From Nocardia arthritidis (GTDB lineage Bacteria; Actinomycetota; Actinomycetes; Mycobacteriales; Mycobacteriaceae): DNA of 64,000 bases. The notes below the pieces were generated by a model. That model did no database searches. It saw only the letters and a program-made list of their open reading frames with translations, and had not been told where the DNA came from. Location: NCBI RefSeq assembly GCF_011801145.1, contig NZ_CP046172.1, forward strand, positions 1,240,001 through 1,304,000, written 5' to 3'. Shown one piece after another: positions 46,501 through 55,121 of the stretch; the stretch's first letter is position 1, and each line of letters begins with the position of its first letter. The translations under genes were made by a program, and so were the position numbers.

Positions 46501-47649
46501 GACGGCTGGGCGGTGATTCGCGAGGAATTCGAGTCGCTGGAGCCGCAGATCTATGCCATTGCGGCACAAGGCCTTTCGTACGGCATCCACCTGATGATCG
46601 CCGCGGCGCGCTGGGCCGAGATCCGGCCCGCGGTCAAGGATCAGATCGGCACCCGGCTCGAACTGCGCCTCGGCGATCCGTCGGACTCCGAAATGGGCAG
46701 GCGCACGGCCACTCTGGTGCCGGTCGGGCGACCGGGCCGCGGCCTCACCCCCGATCAGCTGCATATGCTCATCGCGCTGCCGCGGATGGATTCCATCTCC
46801 GATCCCACGACCGTCAACGACGGCATCAATGTCGCCAAGGCGCAGCTGGCGGAGATGTATCAGGGGCGGCGGGCGCCCGAGGTGCGCATGCTGCCGCATC
46901 AGATCAGCCGCGAAGAGGTGCTGGCGATCGGGCGCGCGCACGGTGTCGAGGTCGGGCCGACCAAGGTGCTCGTCGGGATCAGCGAGAACGAATTGGCGCC
47001 CTACGTCATCGATTTCGACGCCGATCCGCACTTCATGGCCTTCGCCGATACCGAATCCGGCAAGACGACGTTCCTGCGCAATATCGCCATGGGTATCGCG
47101 GAGAACTCGACCCCCGAACAGGCCAAGATCATCCTGATCGATTACCGCCGCACCATGCTCGGCGTGGTGGATCAGGATCGACTGGCCGGCTACTCCACCT
47201 CGTCACAGACCTCCGGTCCGATGATGGCGGAGCTGGCGCGGTTCATGTCCAAGCGCATCCCCGGCTCCGACATCACCCCGCAGCAGCTACGCGAGCGCAG
47301 CTGGTGGACGGGACCGGAGATCTTCGTGCTCGTCGACGACTACGACATGATCACCGCGGGCACCAATCCGCTGATCCCGCTGCAGGAATACGTGCCGCAG
47401 GCGCGGGATATCGGTCTGCACCTGATCATCACCCGCCGGGTCGGCGGACTGTCGCGCGCGCTCTACGACAACGTGATCGGCGCGATGAAGAACCTGTCGG
47501 TCGACACGCTGCTGATGAACGGTCCGCGCGACGAGGGCAGGCTCTTCGGTGAGGTGCGGCCGATGAAGCTGGTGCCCGGCCGCGGCATCCTCATCTCCCG
47601 TACCCGGGGACAGGAAATGGTGCAGATAGCCCATCTCCCACCGTTGTGA
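43591..47649 (+). CDS. eccC: EccC, three-domain FtsK/SpoIIIE motor of type VII secretion
   Basis: 1,352 aa. Two methionine-rich membrane helices (about 37-60 and 68-90), a DUF-type stalk domain, then three ATPase domains with Walker A lysines at K489 (GATGSGKSE), K851 (GPQSGKSM) and K1158 (DTESGKTT); Walker B-like LVDFKGG, CLDFGGG and LIDYRR follow each. It is a single chain, not split into EccCa/EccCb as in M. tuberculosis ESX-1. EccC binds the YxxxD/E signal of EsxB-type substrates and drives export. It starts 7 bp after mycP; its 3' end overlaps the convergent acetyltransferase gene by 59 bp. Confidence 0.95.
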   Translation: MVTEGFVRRPRIAPPRAPGGEVALNAPPEIQRNLPMPLLMKLMPVVMVVAVVGMIAFMVMMGRNLLANPFSMMFPMMMIMSMGGMMMGMRGAGPKSAGELNEERKDYFRYLDQMRKEVRRTGNKQLEALTWSHPEPSDLPSIVGTRRMWERRPNDPDFGHVRVGVGSHRLATKLARPETGPLEDLEPVSTVALRRFVRTHSVVHQLPTAVSLRSFPAINIGGDLAEGRTLVCSMLMELTAFHGPDHVAIAIVCADPDTPAWSWAKWLPHLQHPTARDGMGSARMMYGSLAELETALSSELLERGRFMRNPQPTQGRLHLVVVIDDGYVNGTERLISESGLDSVTVLDLTAPENGLAARRGLQLVVGDGEVSARSGSGVEKFATADKVTVAEAESFARGLARFRIATAAQIVSLGDETRSDPGLMALLKIPDAAQIDPAKVWRPRTARERLRVPIGVTPDGTPVEIDIKESAEYGMGPHGLCIGATGSGKSEFLRTLVLSMVTTHSPDALNLVLVDFKGGATFLGLDPLPHVAAVITNLEEEIALVDRMRDALAGELNRRQELLRSAGNFANVTDYEKARAAGAALDPLPALFIIVDEFSELLSQKPDFADLFVQIGRLGRSLHVHLLLASQRLEENKLRGLDSHLSYRIGLRTFSANESRAVLGITDAYHLPGIPGSGYLKSDADDPLRFNTTYVSGPYVSPSGGRQVDGKLFGGQSPTVFTAGLVEMPEQPVIEDAPARPALPDLPPPPGSAEAEAEGIPETLLGVVVRRLTGHGRPAHEVWLPPLDESPTVDMLLPDPDWRSPVNRHGQLWMPIGIIDKPYEQRRDVLTVQLGGALGNVAVVGGPQSGKSMTLRTLIMAAAATHTPEQVQFYCLDFGGGSMAATLNGVPHVGSVANRLDSDRVRRTIAEITTLMRQREERFGELGIESMVDFRRRKYAQLEARLINGTEPDPNDPLAADQFGDVFLVIDGWAVIREEFESLEPQIYAIAAQGLSYGIHLMIAAARWAEIRPAVKDQIGTRLELRLGDPSDSEMGRRTATLVPVGRPGRGLTPDQLHMLIALPRMDSISDPTTVNDGINVAKAQLAEMYQGRRAPEVRMLPHQISREEVLAIGRAHGVEVGPTKVLVGISENELAPYVIDFDADPHFMAFADTESGKTTFLRNIAMGIAENSTPEQAKIILIDYRRTMLGVVDQDRLAGYSTSSQTSGPMMAELARFMSKRIPGSDITPQQLRERSWWTGPEIFVLVDDYDMITAGTNPLIPLQEYVPQARDIGLHLIITRRVGGLSRALYDNVIGAMKNLSVDTLLMNGPRDEGRLFGEVRPMKLVPGRGILISRTRGQEMVQIAHLPPL

Positions 47650-48229
47650 ACACCGGCGGCGCGCTGCCGGGGCGGTGCTCCCGCCCCGCCAGCGCGGCCT
47701 CGAAATCCCAACTGTCGGTACATCTTTCGAATAGCGCGCAGGATGGTCCGGTGGCCACCGGACCCGCTATGCGCACCAGCTGGAATCCGGCCCGCCGGTA
47801 GTACTCGTGTAGCTCGGTGTTGGTGGTCCAGGCATCCAGCCGCACCCATGACCGTCCCTGCTCGAAGGCGAGCGCGCCCGCCTTCGCCAGCAGCCGGTGG
47901 CCGATGCGCTGCCCGGCGAAGCGCAGGTCGACGATCATGTAGTGCACGATCACCGCGTCGGCCAGCTCCCACGGCGACCAAAGCCCGGGATCGGCGCGGT
48001 CGTTCACCGTGATGGTGCCCGCGGGTTCGCCGTCCACCTCGGCGATCCAGGTTTCGCCCGCGTCGAGGGAACGGCCGACGGCCCTGGCGAAGATTTCGAT
48101 CGGCTTACCGCGGCCGGCGACCGTCCACTGGTCCGAACCGCGTGCGGTGAGCCAGGCGGTGCGCTGCACCCGTAGTCGGCAGATCGTTCCAAGATCGCCG
48201 AGCGTCGCCTGGCGGAGCTCGATAGTCAT
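47591..48229 (-). CDS. GNAT-family N-acetyltransferase
   Basis: 212 aa from the ATG at 48229, which overlaps the stop of the GntR gene (ATGA). It has the GNAT fold order: N-terminal IELRQATLGDL, acetyl-CoA loop R-F-A-G-Q-R-I-G-H-R near residue 105, and the final RAGFQLVR segment. The last 40 residues are low-complexity, and the final 20 lie antisense to the end of eccC. Substrate unknown. Co-regulation by the adjacent GntR regulator is likely. Confidence 0.8.
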   Translation of the reverse strand: MTIELRQATLGDLGTICRLRVQRTAWLTARGSDQWTVAGRGKPIEIFARAVGRSLDAGETWIAEVDGEPAGTITVNDRADPGLWSPWELADAVIVHYMIVDLRFAGQRIGHRLLAKAGALAFEQGRSWVRLDAWTTNTELHEYYRRAGFQLVRIAGPVATGPSCALFERCTDSWDFEAALAGREHRPGSAPPVFTTVGDGLSAPFPVPGYGR

Positions 48230-49035
48230 GGCAGTGAGATACCTGGCCCATACGAAGTGCCGAGAGTCTTCTTGATTATGGCGGCACCCTCGGCATCGCC
48301 CAACTCGTAGGCGATCCGGTTGCGACTGGCGACCGACCGGTGTCTGGTCGCCCGGGTCACCCGCTCGTGGTTGGCGCCGATTCGCAAGTGGTCCAACAGG
48401 ATTGTGCCCGCGGCCACGCCCAGCACGGCCGCCTCCTCCGCCGTCGCGGGGCGGGCGACCAGCGTGTCGCGGTGCGCGGTCTCGGCATGACCGCGCTCGG
48501 CCAGCCGCCGGGTCGTGCCCTCCGGAATGTCGTGTGGGGAGTCGATTCCGGTGGCCTCGGCCAGATCTCTCGGATAGAAGCTCACCTCCCAGGACCATGG
48601 CTCGTGATCTAGTAGTTGCACCACGGTGCGGGCCAGCACCCACGAGTCCTCCGGCACGCCGAGCCACAGCGCCACCTCGGCGGTGGCGGGCAACATTTTG
48701 GCGCTGAACTCCTTCGCCGGTTCGCGATGCGCGCCCCTGGCCAGTTCCTCGAAAATGTCGTGCGCGGATAGCGGGCGATCGGGTCTGATCGGGTCGGTGA
48801 CAACGGATTCCAGCACTTCCTGATTGCGGACAATGGTGCCCCGGGAAGTTGCCGTATAGACCAGGTTTTCGGTGACCAGCAGCTGAATTGCGTTGCGAGC
48901 GGTGGTGATCGACACCTGCATTTGTTCGGCCAGTTCGGTGTGGCTGGGAAGTCGGTCGCCCGGCTGCCATTTGCCAGCGCGTATCTCCTCACGGAGGAGA
49001 TACGCGATCCGGTGATAAGTCGGACCCTCCGGCAT
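48226..49035 (-). CDS. GntR/HutC-family transcriptional regulator
   Basis: 269 aa, start supported by GAGGAG about 5 bp upstream. N-terminal GntR winged helix (about 5-70: YHRIAYLLREEIRAGKWQPG, then a recognition helix TTARNAIQLL) and a C-terminal UTRA-type ligand domain (about 95-240) place it in the HutC subfamily, which senses small metabolites. It forms a two-gene operon with the acetyltransferase and probably represses it. No clear link to secretion. Confidence 0.85.
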   Translation of the reverse strand: MPEGPTYHRIAYLLREEIRAGKWQPGDRLPSHTELAEQMQVSITTARNAIQLLVTENLVYTATSRGTIVRNQEVLESVVTDPIRPDRPLSAHDIFEELARGAHREPAKEFSAKMLPATAEVALWLGVPEDSWVLARTVVQLLDHEPWSWEVSFYPRDLAEATGIDSPHDIPEGTTRRLAERGHAETAHRDTLVARPATAEEAAVLGVAAGTILLDHLRIGANHERVTRATRHRSVASRNRIAYELGDAEGAAIIKKTLGTSYGPGISLP

Positions 49036-49178
49036 CTTGCTCCTCGGTTGGTCGTGCAGGTAACGAAGTGTACTCTTCGTGCCTTTCTACGGCCGGGTAA
49101 CGCTTGACAGGGGCCTTCAGAGGTTTATTGTAATGAACGTCCTGATCCGGTGTTGTGCGGCGATGACGGCGAGGCAAC

Positions 49179-49706
49179 GTGGCAGGTTCGGATACAACGG
49201 TCGTAATGGCTCTTCCCGGCACATCGCGGTGTGTCGAATCGGCAGTGCAGTCCGTGAGTCCAGGATTGCTGCCGACTTCCGATCTTCTGGTGCGGGCGTG
49301 TCGCGGGCACCGCGTCGTCGGTGGCCCGCTGCTATGGTTCGCCAGAGATTTGGCCGTACTACATGAGAGACGGCTGGTCGGCCGTGGCGGATCGGTGGAC
49401 ACCGATCCCACGGCGATCGTCGAAATCGAGCGTCGCAGAATCGAATTGGTGATGGCGATCGATGATTGGGTGGCGCGCACCGTACCGCGGCATCGCCTCG
49501 GTGCGACCCTGCATACCGAGACCGTCGGCGCGGTGATCGACCGCCTGGCCGAGTCGTCGGTGCGCGCGCACCACGCGTTGATGACGTTGGACGCCCACGA
49601 CGACCGCCTACATGGGGCATGGCATCACCTCGCCGAATTGGCCGACGCCTACGACGATTTGGTGCGCGACGTGCTCGCCGGCCGTCGCCGCCTACCCGAG
49701 TGGTGA
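49179..49706 (+). CDS. DUF4254-family protein
   Basis: 175 aa from GTG. The C-terminal pattern (VGAVIDRLAE, then AWHHLAELADAYDDLVRD and GRRRLPEW) is that of DUF4254 proteins, helical and of unknown function, often seen next to glycosyltransferases and, in actinobacteria, near secretion or toxin genes. No signal peptide. Divergent from the GntR gene and convergent with the espI-like gene, with a hairpin terminator between. Confidence 0.7.
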   Translation: MAGSDTTVVMALPGTSRCVESAVQSVSPGLLPTSDLLVRACRGHRVVGGPLLWFARDLAVLHERRLVGRGGSVDTDPTAIVEIERRRIELVMAIDDWVARTVPRHRLGATLHTETVGAVIDRLAESSVRAHHALMTLDAHDDRLHGAWHHLAELADAYDDLVRDVLAGRRRLPEW

Positions 49707-49746
49707 TCAGCCAGTCCATGAGCGCCGTCCCCTCCGGCGCGAAATA

Positions 49747-49785
49747 GACACGGCCGGTTGGCAATTCATGCCGACCGGCCGTGTC
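49747..49785. terminator. Hairpin terminator between DUF4254 gene and espI-like gene
   Basis: A 16-bp stem with one mismatch (49747-49762 with 49770-49785) and a 7-nt loop, followed by CTGTTT. It lies 40 bp after the DUF4254 stop in the 274-bp gap between convergent genes. The rest of this gap shows nothing recognisable. Confidence 0.75.
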
Positions 49786-49980
49786 CTGTTTCCAGTGTTG
49801 TTCGCACAAGTCTTTCGGCTTCTTGCGCGTGCAATTGCCTGTGCAAGAAGCCAATTGCTATGCGCGAGCGAATCGCCTACGGGCGCAAAGCCAACGGCCA
49901 GTGTTCGCACCGGTCCGGCTCCGGCAAACCGATAGCTCGCACCGACCGGTCGGGCCTATTGTCAAGTGCCCCTGGCGGAT

Positions 49981-52900
49981 TCAGCTCCAATTGCGACGGT
50001 GATCGGTCGCGAAATCATCCGCGACCGTCGCGGCCAACTCGACATATGCCCGCTTTGTCGTCTTGTTCAACCTGTGCAGATCGATCTCCGCGCCCTCCGA
50101 CATATGCGGATCGAACGGGATGATATGCACCGCGCGGCAACGCGACAGGAAATATTCGCGCAATTGTTGAATTCCGACATTCGGTGATCCGGCTCGCGGC
50201 GAATTGATCACCACCACCGCATTTCGCACCAAATGGTCGTGCCCGTGCAGCGACAGCCAATCCAGGGTGGCCGCGGCGCTGCGCGCGCCATCGATGGCGG
50301 GGGAGGAGATCAATACCAGCGAATGCGCCAGATCGAGCACGCCCGACATCGCCGAATGCATGAGGCCGGTGCCGCAGTCGGTGAGGATGATGTTGTAGAA
50401 CCGCTGCAGGATCCGCGCGACGGCCCGGTACTCCTCCTCGCTGAACGCCTCCGACGCCGCCGGATCCCGTTCGCTGGCAAGCACTTCCAGCCGACTGGTC
50501 GACTGCGAGGTGTGCCTGCGCACGTCCGAGTAGCGCTGGATGGCCGGGTCGAGCAGCAGATCCCGCACCGTGGAGCGGGTCTGCAGCGGCACCCGCTGCG
50601 ACAGCGTGCCGAAGTCCGGGTTGGCGTCGACGGCGATCACCCGGTCACCGCGGATCGAGGCGAAGGTGGAGCCGAGACCCATGGTGGTCGTGGTCTTGCC
50701 GACGCCGCCCTTCAACGAGAGCACCGCGATCCGGTAATCGCCGCGCACCGGTTGCCGGATCCGCGCCACCAACTCCTGCAAGCGCCGTTCCTCGGCCGAC
50801 ATGCCGGGGTTGATCGCACCGCGAGAGGCGTGATGCACCGCCTTGCGCCAGCCGGAACCCGGCGCCTTGGTCGCGCGCCGCATCGGCACATCGTCCAACG
50901 ACGGCGGCGGCCCCTGCTGATACTGCGGCCCCTGCGGATACTGCCCCGCCCGGAACCCGCCCGTCGCCGGGCCGAGCCCGGGCACGCTCTGCACGTGCGG
51001 CCCGTACTGCCCCTGCTGATCAGGGCCAGGCGCATACGGCGGCGTGGGCCCGTAACCCGCTGCCGCACCAGAAGTTTCGCCCGGCGCGTAATGGCCACCC
51101 GGCTGACCGCCGCCCGGCGCCTGACCGACCGGCCCAGCTTGGTCGCTGGTCGGTGCGTATCCGGTCGGCGCGCCTTGGCTCCCTGGCCCGTGCGGGCCTG
51201 GTTGGTCGCTGCCTGGCGCGTATCCGGTTGGTGCACCTTGGTTACTCGGTCCGTGCGGGCCCGGTTGGTCGCTGCCGGGCACGTATCCGGTTGGCGCGCC
51301 TTGGTTGCCGGGTCCGTGCGGGCCTGGTTGGTCGCTGCCTGGCGCGTATCCGGTTGGTGCACCTTGGTTGCTCGGTCCGTGCGGGCTCGATTGGTCGCTG
51401 CCGGGCACGTATCCGGTTGGCGTGCCTTGGCTTACTGGCCCGTGCGGGCCCGGTTGGTCGCCGCCAGACACATATGCGGTTGGTGCGCTTTGGTTGCCCG
51501 GTCCGTGCGGCCCAGCTTGGTCGCTGGTCGGTGCATATCCGGTCGGCGTGCCTTGGCTCCCTGGCCCGTGCAGGCTCGGCTGGTCGCTGCCAGGCACGTA
51601 TCCGGTTGGTGCGCTTTGGTTGCCCGGTCCGTGCGGCCCAGCTTGGTCGCTGGTCGGTGCATATCCGGTCGGCACGCCTTGGCCCCCTGGCCCATGCAGG
51701 CTCGGCTGGTCGGTGCCTGGTGCGTATCCGGTTGGCGTGCCTTGGTTGCCCGGTCCGTTTGGTCCGGGTTGGTCGCTGGTCGGTGCGTATCCGGTTGGCG
51801 TGCCGGGTCCGGGCTGGTCGCCGGTTGGTGCATACGGCGGCTGGTGGAATCCCGCCTGCGCATCCGGACCGCCGGGTGCGGCGGATGGTTGCCCGTATCC
51901 GGCCGGGACACTTGGGTTTCCGCTCACCGGTGGCTGATGGAATCCGGCGCCGCCCGGCGCGGACTGGTTCATGCCGGGCGTGTATGGCGGCTGTCCGGGA
52001 ACGTACGGTCCCGTCGGCGCATACCCGACTCCGGGAGGGAGGTAGGAGGCGGGCTGATCGCTGACCGGCGCATACGGCGGAGCGGCCGGACCGGGCCCGT
52101 ACGGATTCTGGCCGGGCGCTTGCGGATTCGGCGGACCACTCGCATAACCCGTCGGCCCGTACTGGGGCTGCCCACCACCATTGGCATCACGTGACGAATC
52201 GCCGGGCTGGTTCGGGGATCCGGGCAGATCACCCACATAACCCATCGTTCCGGCGGATGTATCACCGGCGGGCGCATAGTCGGCGGCCTTGGCCAACGCC
52301 TCCGCCTCGGTCGCCTCGTACTGGGCGGAAACTCGATGGCGGCCACCGACGCCCGAGCGTCCGGCGCCCGCATCGGATCCCGAGGTCACCCATCCGGAAT
52401 CCGCTTGTCCGGGCGCACCGGATCCCTCCGGCGTCAGCGGTCCGGTCTGCCAACTCCCGCCGGACAGCCGCCCACCGGACAGTCGCTGCGGCTCCGCGGC
52501 ACCATTCGGCCGCGCGGACTCGCCGCCGCGCGAAGTCTCATCTGCTCCATTACCCGCGTCGAATTCGGCCGCATCGGTTTCGCCGGGCCGAACCGGCACC
52601 GGGCCGGACCCCTCGGCTGCCGCGGACCGCACCGGTATCGAGCCGGGTGCGTCGCCGAATTCGACTGAGCCGGAGCCTATTTCGCCTGGACCGGCAGGGA
52701 TGCCAGGTCCGGATCTGTGCGGCGCGGAGCGGTCCTGATCCGTACCGTGGCCGCTTTCCGGCGTCCCCGAACTTCCTTGCGCGCCAACGACTCCCGCATC
52801 GGGCCGCACCGCGCTGTCGGCTCCGGTCGCGGACTGGAATGCCGCCGAACTGTCGTGCGTGGCTCGGAATCCCGGACCGGTTTCGATCGCGCCGGATTCG

Positions 52901-53991
52901 GGTGTCCCTGGCCGCGAGCCCGGTCCGTCATCGAGTCCGGGTGTGCCAGGTGCGGATTCGCCGCGGGTCGGCGCAGCTCCCTCGACCGCTCCCGGCGATA
53001 CCGGGCCGGCGGCGTCGGGCGTCGCACCGGAACGGCCTGCCTCCGTGGCGATCTCGCCCGACGGGTCGGCGAATTCGCCGGGGGGTGGCGGCAGTTCGAG
53101 ATCGGGGCGGGGTGGCAGCGGGTCCGGCCGGTTGAGCCAGGCGGGCGGGGCCTGTGGTCCGGACTGCGGGATGCCCGGCTCGCCGCTCGGCGGAGTGACC
53201 CCCGGTGCGGCGGCCGGATTCGGTCGCGATGCGGAACCCTGTTCCGGCGCAGCGGAATCCGGCGTCACCAACCATGGCGGCGGTGCGTCGGTCTCCGGAG
53301 TTTCCCGGCCGCTCGGACCGGGTGTTGCCTGCTGTTCGCCGCTGGGTGAATGTGGTTGCCCCACGGGCGATTCCGGCAGCGGTGGCCGCGGCGGCAGATC
53401 CGGTCGCGCCGCTTGATAGCGGACCGTTGCCTCGGTGGACGGCGGCGGCTGCTCCGGCTGCGCGAGTTCCGCTGCGGGCGGCGTGAATTCGGCGTTCGGC
53501 GTCGGCCGGGTGCCGAGCGGCTGGAATGCGGCGGAGGGCTGTGACGGATGGCGCGTCGGCAGCGGATGGCGCGGCGGTTCCGGCTGCTGCTGCGGCCCGG
53601 ACTGTGGCCCGCCCTGCTGCGGCTGTGGCCCGCCCTGCTGCGGCCCGGATGGACCCCACGGACCATCCGGCCTGCCGTGCGGTTCGGCATAGAACTGCGG
53701 CGGAGTGCCCTGCGGCCCCTGCATGGGCGGCCCCTGCGGCGGCATCGCCTGCGGCTGCTCCGGCTGCTCGTCGCGGCCCCGGCGCCAACCCTTGCGGCGC
53801 TTCTCCGGCCGGGAGCCCTCCTGGCGCTCCGGCTCGGCGGGCCGCGTCTTGAAACGTCCGCGCTTCGGCGTTTCCGGGATGAGGTCTTCGTGCGGCAGAT
53901 TCTGGACCGGCGCCTCGTAACCGACCTGAGTGACTTCGCTCTCGGATAGCCACGGCGGCAGCATGGGGAGGCCGTCGTCTTTGCGACTCAC
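49981..53991 (-). CDS. espI: EspI-like MinD/ParA ATPase with long repeat-rich N-terminus
   Basis: 1,336 aa from GTG at 53991, where GAGG lies 7 bp upstream; a GTG at 54072 with AGGGGG only 2 bp away is the alternative. The first 1,080 residues are proline/glycine/glutamine-rich and presumably disordered, including ten exact 21-residue repeats. The C-terminal 250 residues are a MinD/ParA domain with deviant Walker A LKGGVGKTTT (K1099) and conserved DANPDFG. EspI of ESX-1 has this architecture (proline-rich plus MinD-like) and is linked to ATP-dependent control of secretion in mycobacteria. It closes the secretion locus next to infA. It is much longer than mycobacterial EspI, mainly from the repeat region. 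Confidence 0.8.
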   Translation of the reverse strand: MSRKDDGLPMLPPWLSESEVTQVGYEAPVQNLPHEDLIPETPKRGRFKTRPAEPERQEGSRPEKRRKGWRRGRDEQPEQPQAMPPQGPPMQGPQGTPPQFYAEPHGRPDGPWGPSGPQQGGPQPQQGGPQSGPQQQPEPPRHPLPTRHPSQPSAAFQPLGTRPTPNAEFTPPAAELAQPEQPPPSTEATVRYQAARPDLPPRPPLPESPVGQPHSPSGEQQATPGPSGRETPETDAPPPWLVTPDSAAPEQGSASRPNPAAAPGVTPPSGEPGIPQSGPQAPPAWLNRPDPLPPRPDLELPPPPGEFADPSGEIATEAGRSGATPDAAGPVSPGAVEGAAPTRGESAPGTPGLDDGPGSRPGTPESGAIETGPGFRATHDSSAAFQSATGADSAVRPDAGVVGAQGSSGTPESGHGTDQDRSAPHRSGPGIPAGPGEIGSGSVEFGDAPGSIPVRSAAAEGSGPVPVRPGETDAAEFDAGNGADETSRGGESARPNGAAEPQRLSGGRLSGGSWQTGPLTPEGSGAPGQADSGWVTSGSDAGAGRSGVGGRHRVSAQYEATEAEALAKAADYAPAGDTSAGTMGYVGDLPGSPNQPGDSSRDANGGGQPQYGPTGYASGPPNPQAPGQNPYGPGPAAPPYAPVSDQPASYLPPGVGYAPTGPYVPGQPPYTPGMNQSAPGGAGFHQPPVSGNPSVPAGYGQPSAAPGGPDAQAGFHQPPYAPTGDQPGPGTPTGYAPTSDQPGPNGPGNQGTPTGYAPGTDQPSLHGPGGQGVPTGYAPTSDQAGPHGPGNQSAPTGYVPGSDQPSLHGPGSQGTPTGYAPTSDQAGPHGPGNQSAPTAYVSGGDQPGPHGPVSQGTPTGYVPGSDQSSPHGPSNQGAPTGYAPGSDQPGPHGPGNQGAPTGYVPGSDQPGPHGPSNQGAPTGYAPGSDQPGPHGPGSQGAPTGYAPTSDQAGPVGQAPGGGQPGGHYAPGETSGAAAGYGPTPPYAPGPDQQGQYGPHVQSVPGLGPATGGFRAGQYPQGPQYQQGPPPSLDDVPMRRATKAPGSGWRKAVHHASRGAINPGMSAEERRLQELVARIRQPVRGDYRIAVLSLKGGVGKTTTTMGLGSTFASIRGDRVIAVDANPDFGTLSQRVPLQTRSTVRDLLLDPAIQRYSDVRRHTSQSTSRLEVLASERDPAASEAFSEEEYRAVARILQRFYNIILTDCGTGLMHSAMSGVLDLAHSLVLISSPAIDGARSAAATLDWLSLHGHDHLVRNAVVVINSPRAGSPNVGIQQLREYFLSRCRAVHIIPFDPHMSEGAEIDLHRLNKTTKRAYVELAATVADDFATDHRRNWS
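51166..51795 (-). repeat. Ten exact-length 63-bp tandem repeats inside the espI-like gene
   Basis: Unit boundaries recur every 63 bp (51165, 51228, 51291 and so on to 51795) without any indel. Each unit encodes 21 residues of the pattern TGYxPxxDQxxxHGPxxQxxP. Degenerate partial units flank both ends. Neighbouring units alternate between two subtypes (TGYAPTSDQ and TGYVPGSDQ), pointing to duplication of pairs. Confidence 0.95.
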
Positions 53992-54408
53992 TGCTCCACC
54001 TCGCTGGCACTCGGTTGCGCGTTCGCCATGGGCGCTGCGACGATGGTTCGCCCGCTGCGCTCGCTCACGCACTTCCCCCTGGTTCTGCTGGACCGGATTA
54101 CCTGGACAGCGGCCAGTTTACGCGACACTCGTCACGATCCGTGGCCCAGCCTGTCGGCCTAACTTAGCCGACCAGCCGTTGTTTGTTGCGTCGATGGGAA
54201 ATCGTCGAGGCCCGCCCCGCCGCATGTCCCAGCATCGTGCACGAGGTGTGCGTTTTTGCCGGATCCGGCGCGTCCCGGTAAGCTTGAGCAGCGGTGCATC
54301 TACGCGCCGACTGTTCGCGTGCGGCCGGAAAGGTCAACCGACTGGTTCACACCGGACAGCTACCAGCAATCTAACCAAGGTTGAGCCTAAACCGGGATCG
54401 CGGAGGAC
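53992..54408. promoter_or_regulatory. Divergent region espI / infA with a good infA promoter candidate
   Basis: 417 bp without a convincing gene. TTGCCG at 54256-54261, a 17-bp spacer and TAAGCT at 54279-54284 form a plausible sigma-A promoter about 125 bp upstream of infA. The espI promoter should lie near 54080-54150 on the other strand but no clear elements were found. Confidence 0.5.
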
Positions 54409-54630
54409 ATGGCGAAGAAGGACGGGGCCATCGAGGTCGAGGGTCGAGTTGTCGAGCCGCTGCCCAATGCGATGTTCCGTATCGAGCTCGAGAACGGACA
54501 CAAGGTTCTCGCGCACATCAGCGGGAAGATGCGGCAGCACTACATCCGTATCCTTCCCGAAGACCGCGTGGTCGTCGAGCTTTCGCCGTACGACCTGAGC
54601 CGCGGCAGGATCGTTTACCGCTACAAGTAA
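54409..54630 (+). CDS. infA: Translation initiation factor IF-1
   Basis: 73 aa, the standard length. A single OB-fold ([20 protein letters not shown] to the RGRIVYRYK end) with the family's basic surface. IF-1 occupies the ribosomal A site during initiation. GGAGG lies 5 bp upstream of ATG. It heads the conserved infA-rpmJ-rpsM-rpsK-rpsD-rpoA-rplQ cluster. Confidence 0.98.
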
Positions 54631-54733
54631 TCCCCTGGGCGTTTGCGGGGGTCGCGACCTCCGCATCCCCGCCCGAGCGGCGATGTAAGACCCCGGTGAC
54701 CAGCCGTTGTCATGCGGGCGACATAATAGAGAC

Positions 54734-54756
54734 TTCCCCAGCCGTCGGCTGGGGAA
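54734..54756 (+). other. Perfect hairpin in the infA-rpmJ gap
   Basis: A 10-bp perfect stem (54734-54743 with 54747-54756) with a GTC loop, followed by AAAC rather than T residues. It lies 45 bp upstream of rpmJ. It may be an mRNA processing or leader element, or a weak terminator that tunes infA against the downstream genes. Confidence 0.5.
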
Positions 54757-54801
54757 AAACTGTGTTCACACCCCTGTGAACCACAACGAGATTGGACGGA
54801 C

Positions 54802-54915
54802 GTGAAGGTTCAGCCGAGCGTCAAGAAGATCTGCGAGAAGTGCAAGGTGATCCGCCGCCACGGCCGGGTCATGGTGATCTGCGACAACCTGCGCCACAAG
54901 CAGCGCCAGGGCTGA
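54802..54915 (+). CDS. rpmJ: 50S ribosomal protein L36
   Basis: 37 aa from GTG ([20 protein letters not shown]). Zinc ligands C-x2-C, C and H are all present (CEKC, ICDN, RHK), so this is the zinc-binding (C+) form of L36. Position between infA and rpsM is canonical. Confidence 0.97.
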   Translation: MKVQPSVKKICEKCKVIRRHGRVMVICDNLRHKQRQG

Positions 54916-55121
54916 TCCCCGCCAAGCACCGAATCGCGGTTCGGATTGGCAACAAGAAGAAGAACTCCCAGCTCCAGCCGCACGCTGTGGAAATTCGGGT
55001 CTTTTCCCAGGAAATCAGCCCGAGGCGTGCACGCAAACCACCGGTACGGAGGCCGGTGCCCCAACCAAGAAGCGGGGAACGGACAGGGAGCAGACCTCCG
55101 CAACAGTAAGGAAGCTGCCAC

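Noticed and set aside
49707..49854. Minus-strand start of a Cys/His-containing peptide (MASCTGNCTRKK) between the DUF4254 and espI-like genes
   Set aside because: It looked like a small zinc-knuckle or HNH start, but it runs through the terminator hairpin and then antisense to the DUF4254 gene; no stop or ribosome site supports a short gene.
51166..51795. Regular repeats considered as a CRISPR array
   Set aside because: Units are contiguous, in-frame coding repeats with no unique spacers.
50233..52194. 653-aa plus-strand frame opposite the espI repeats
   Set aside because: It is the antisense reading of the 63-bp repeat array; its own repeats are a by-product.
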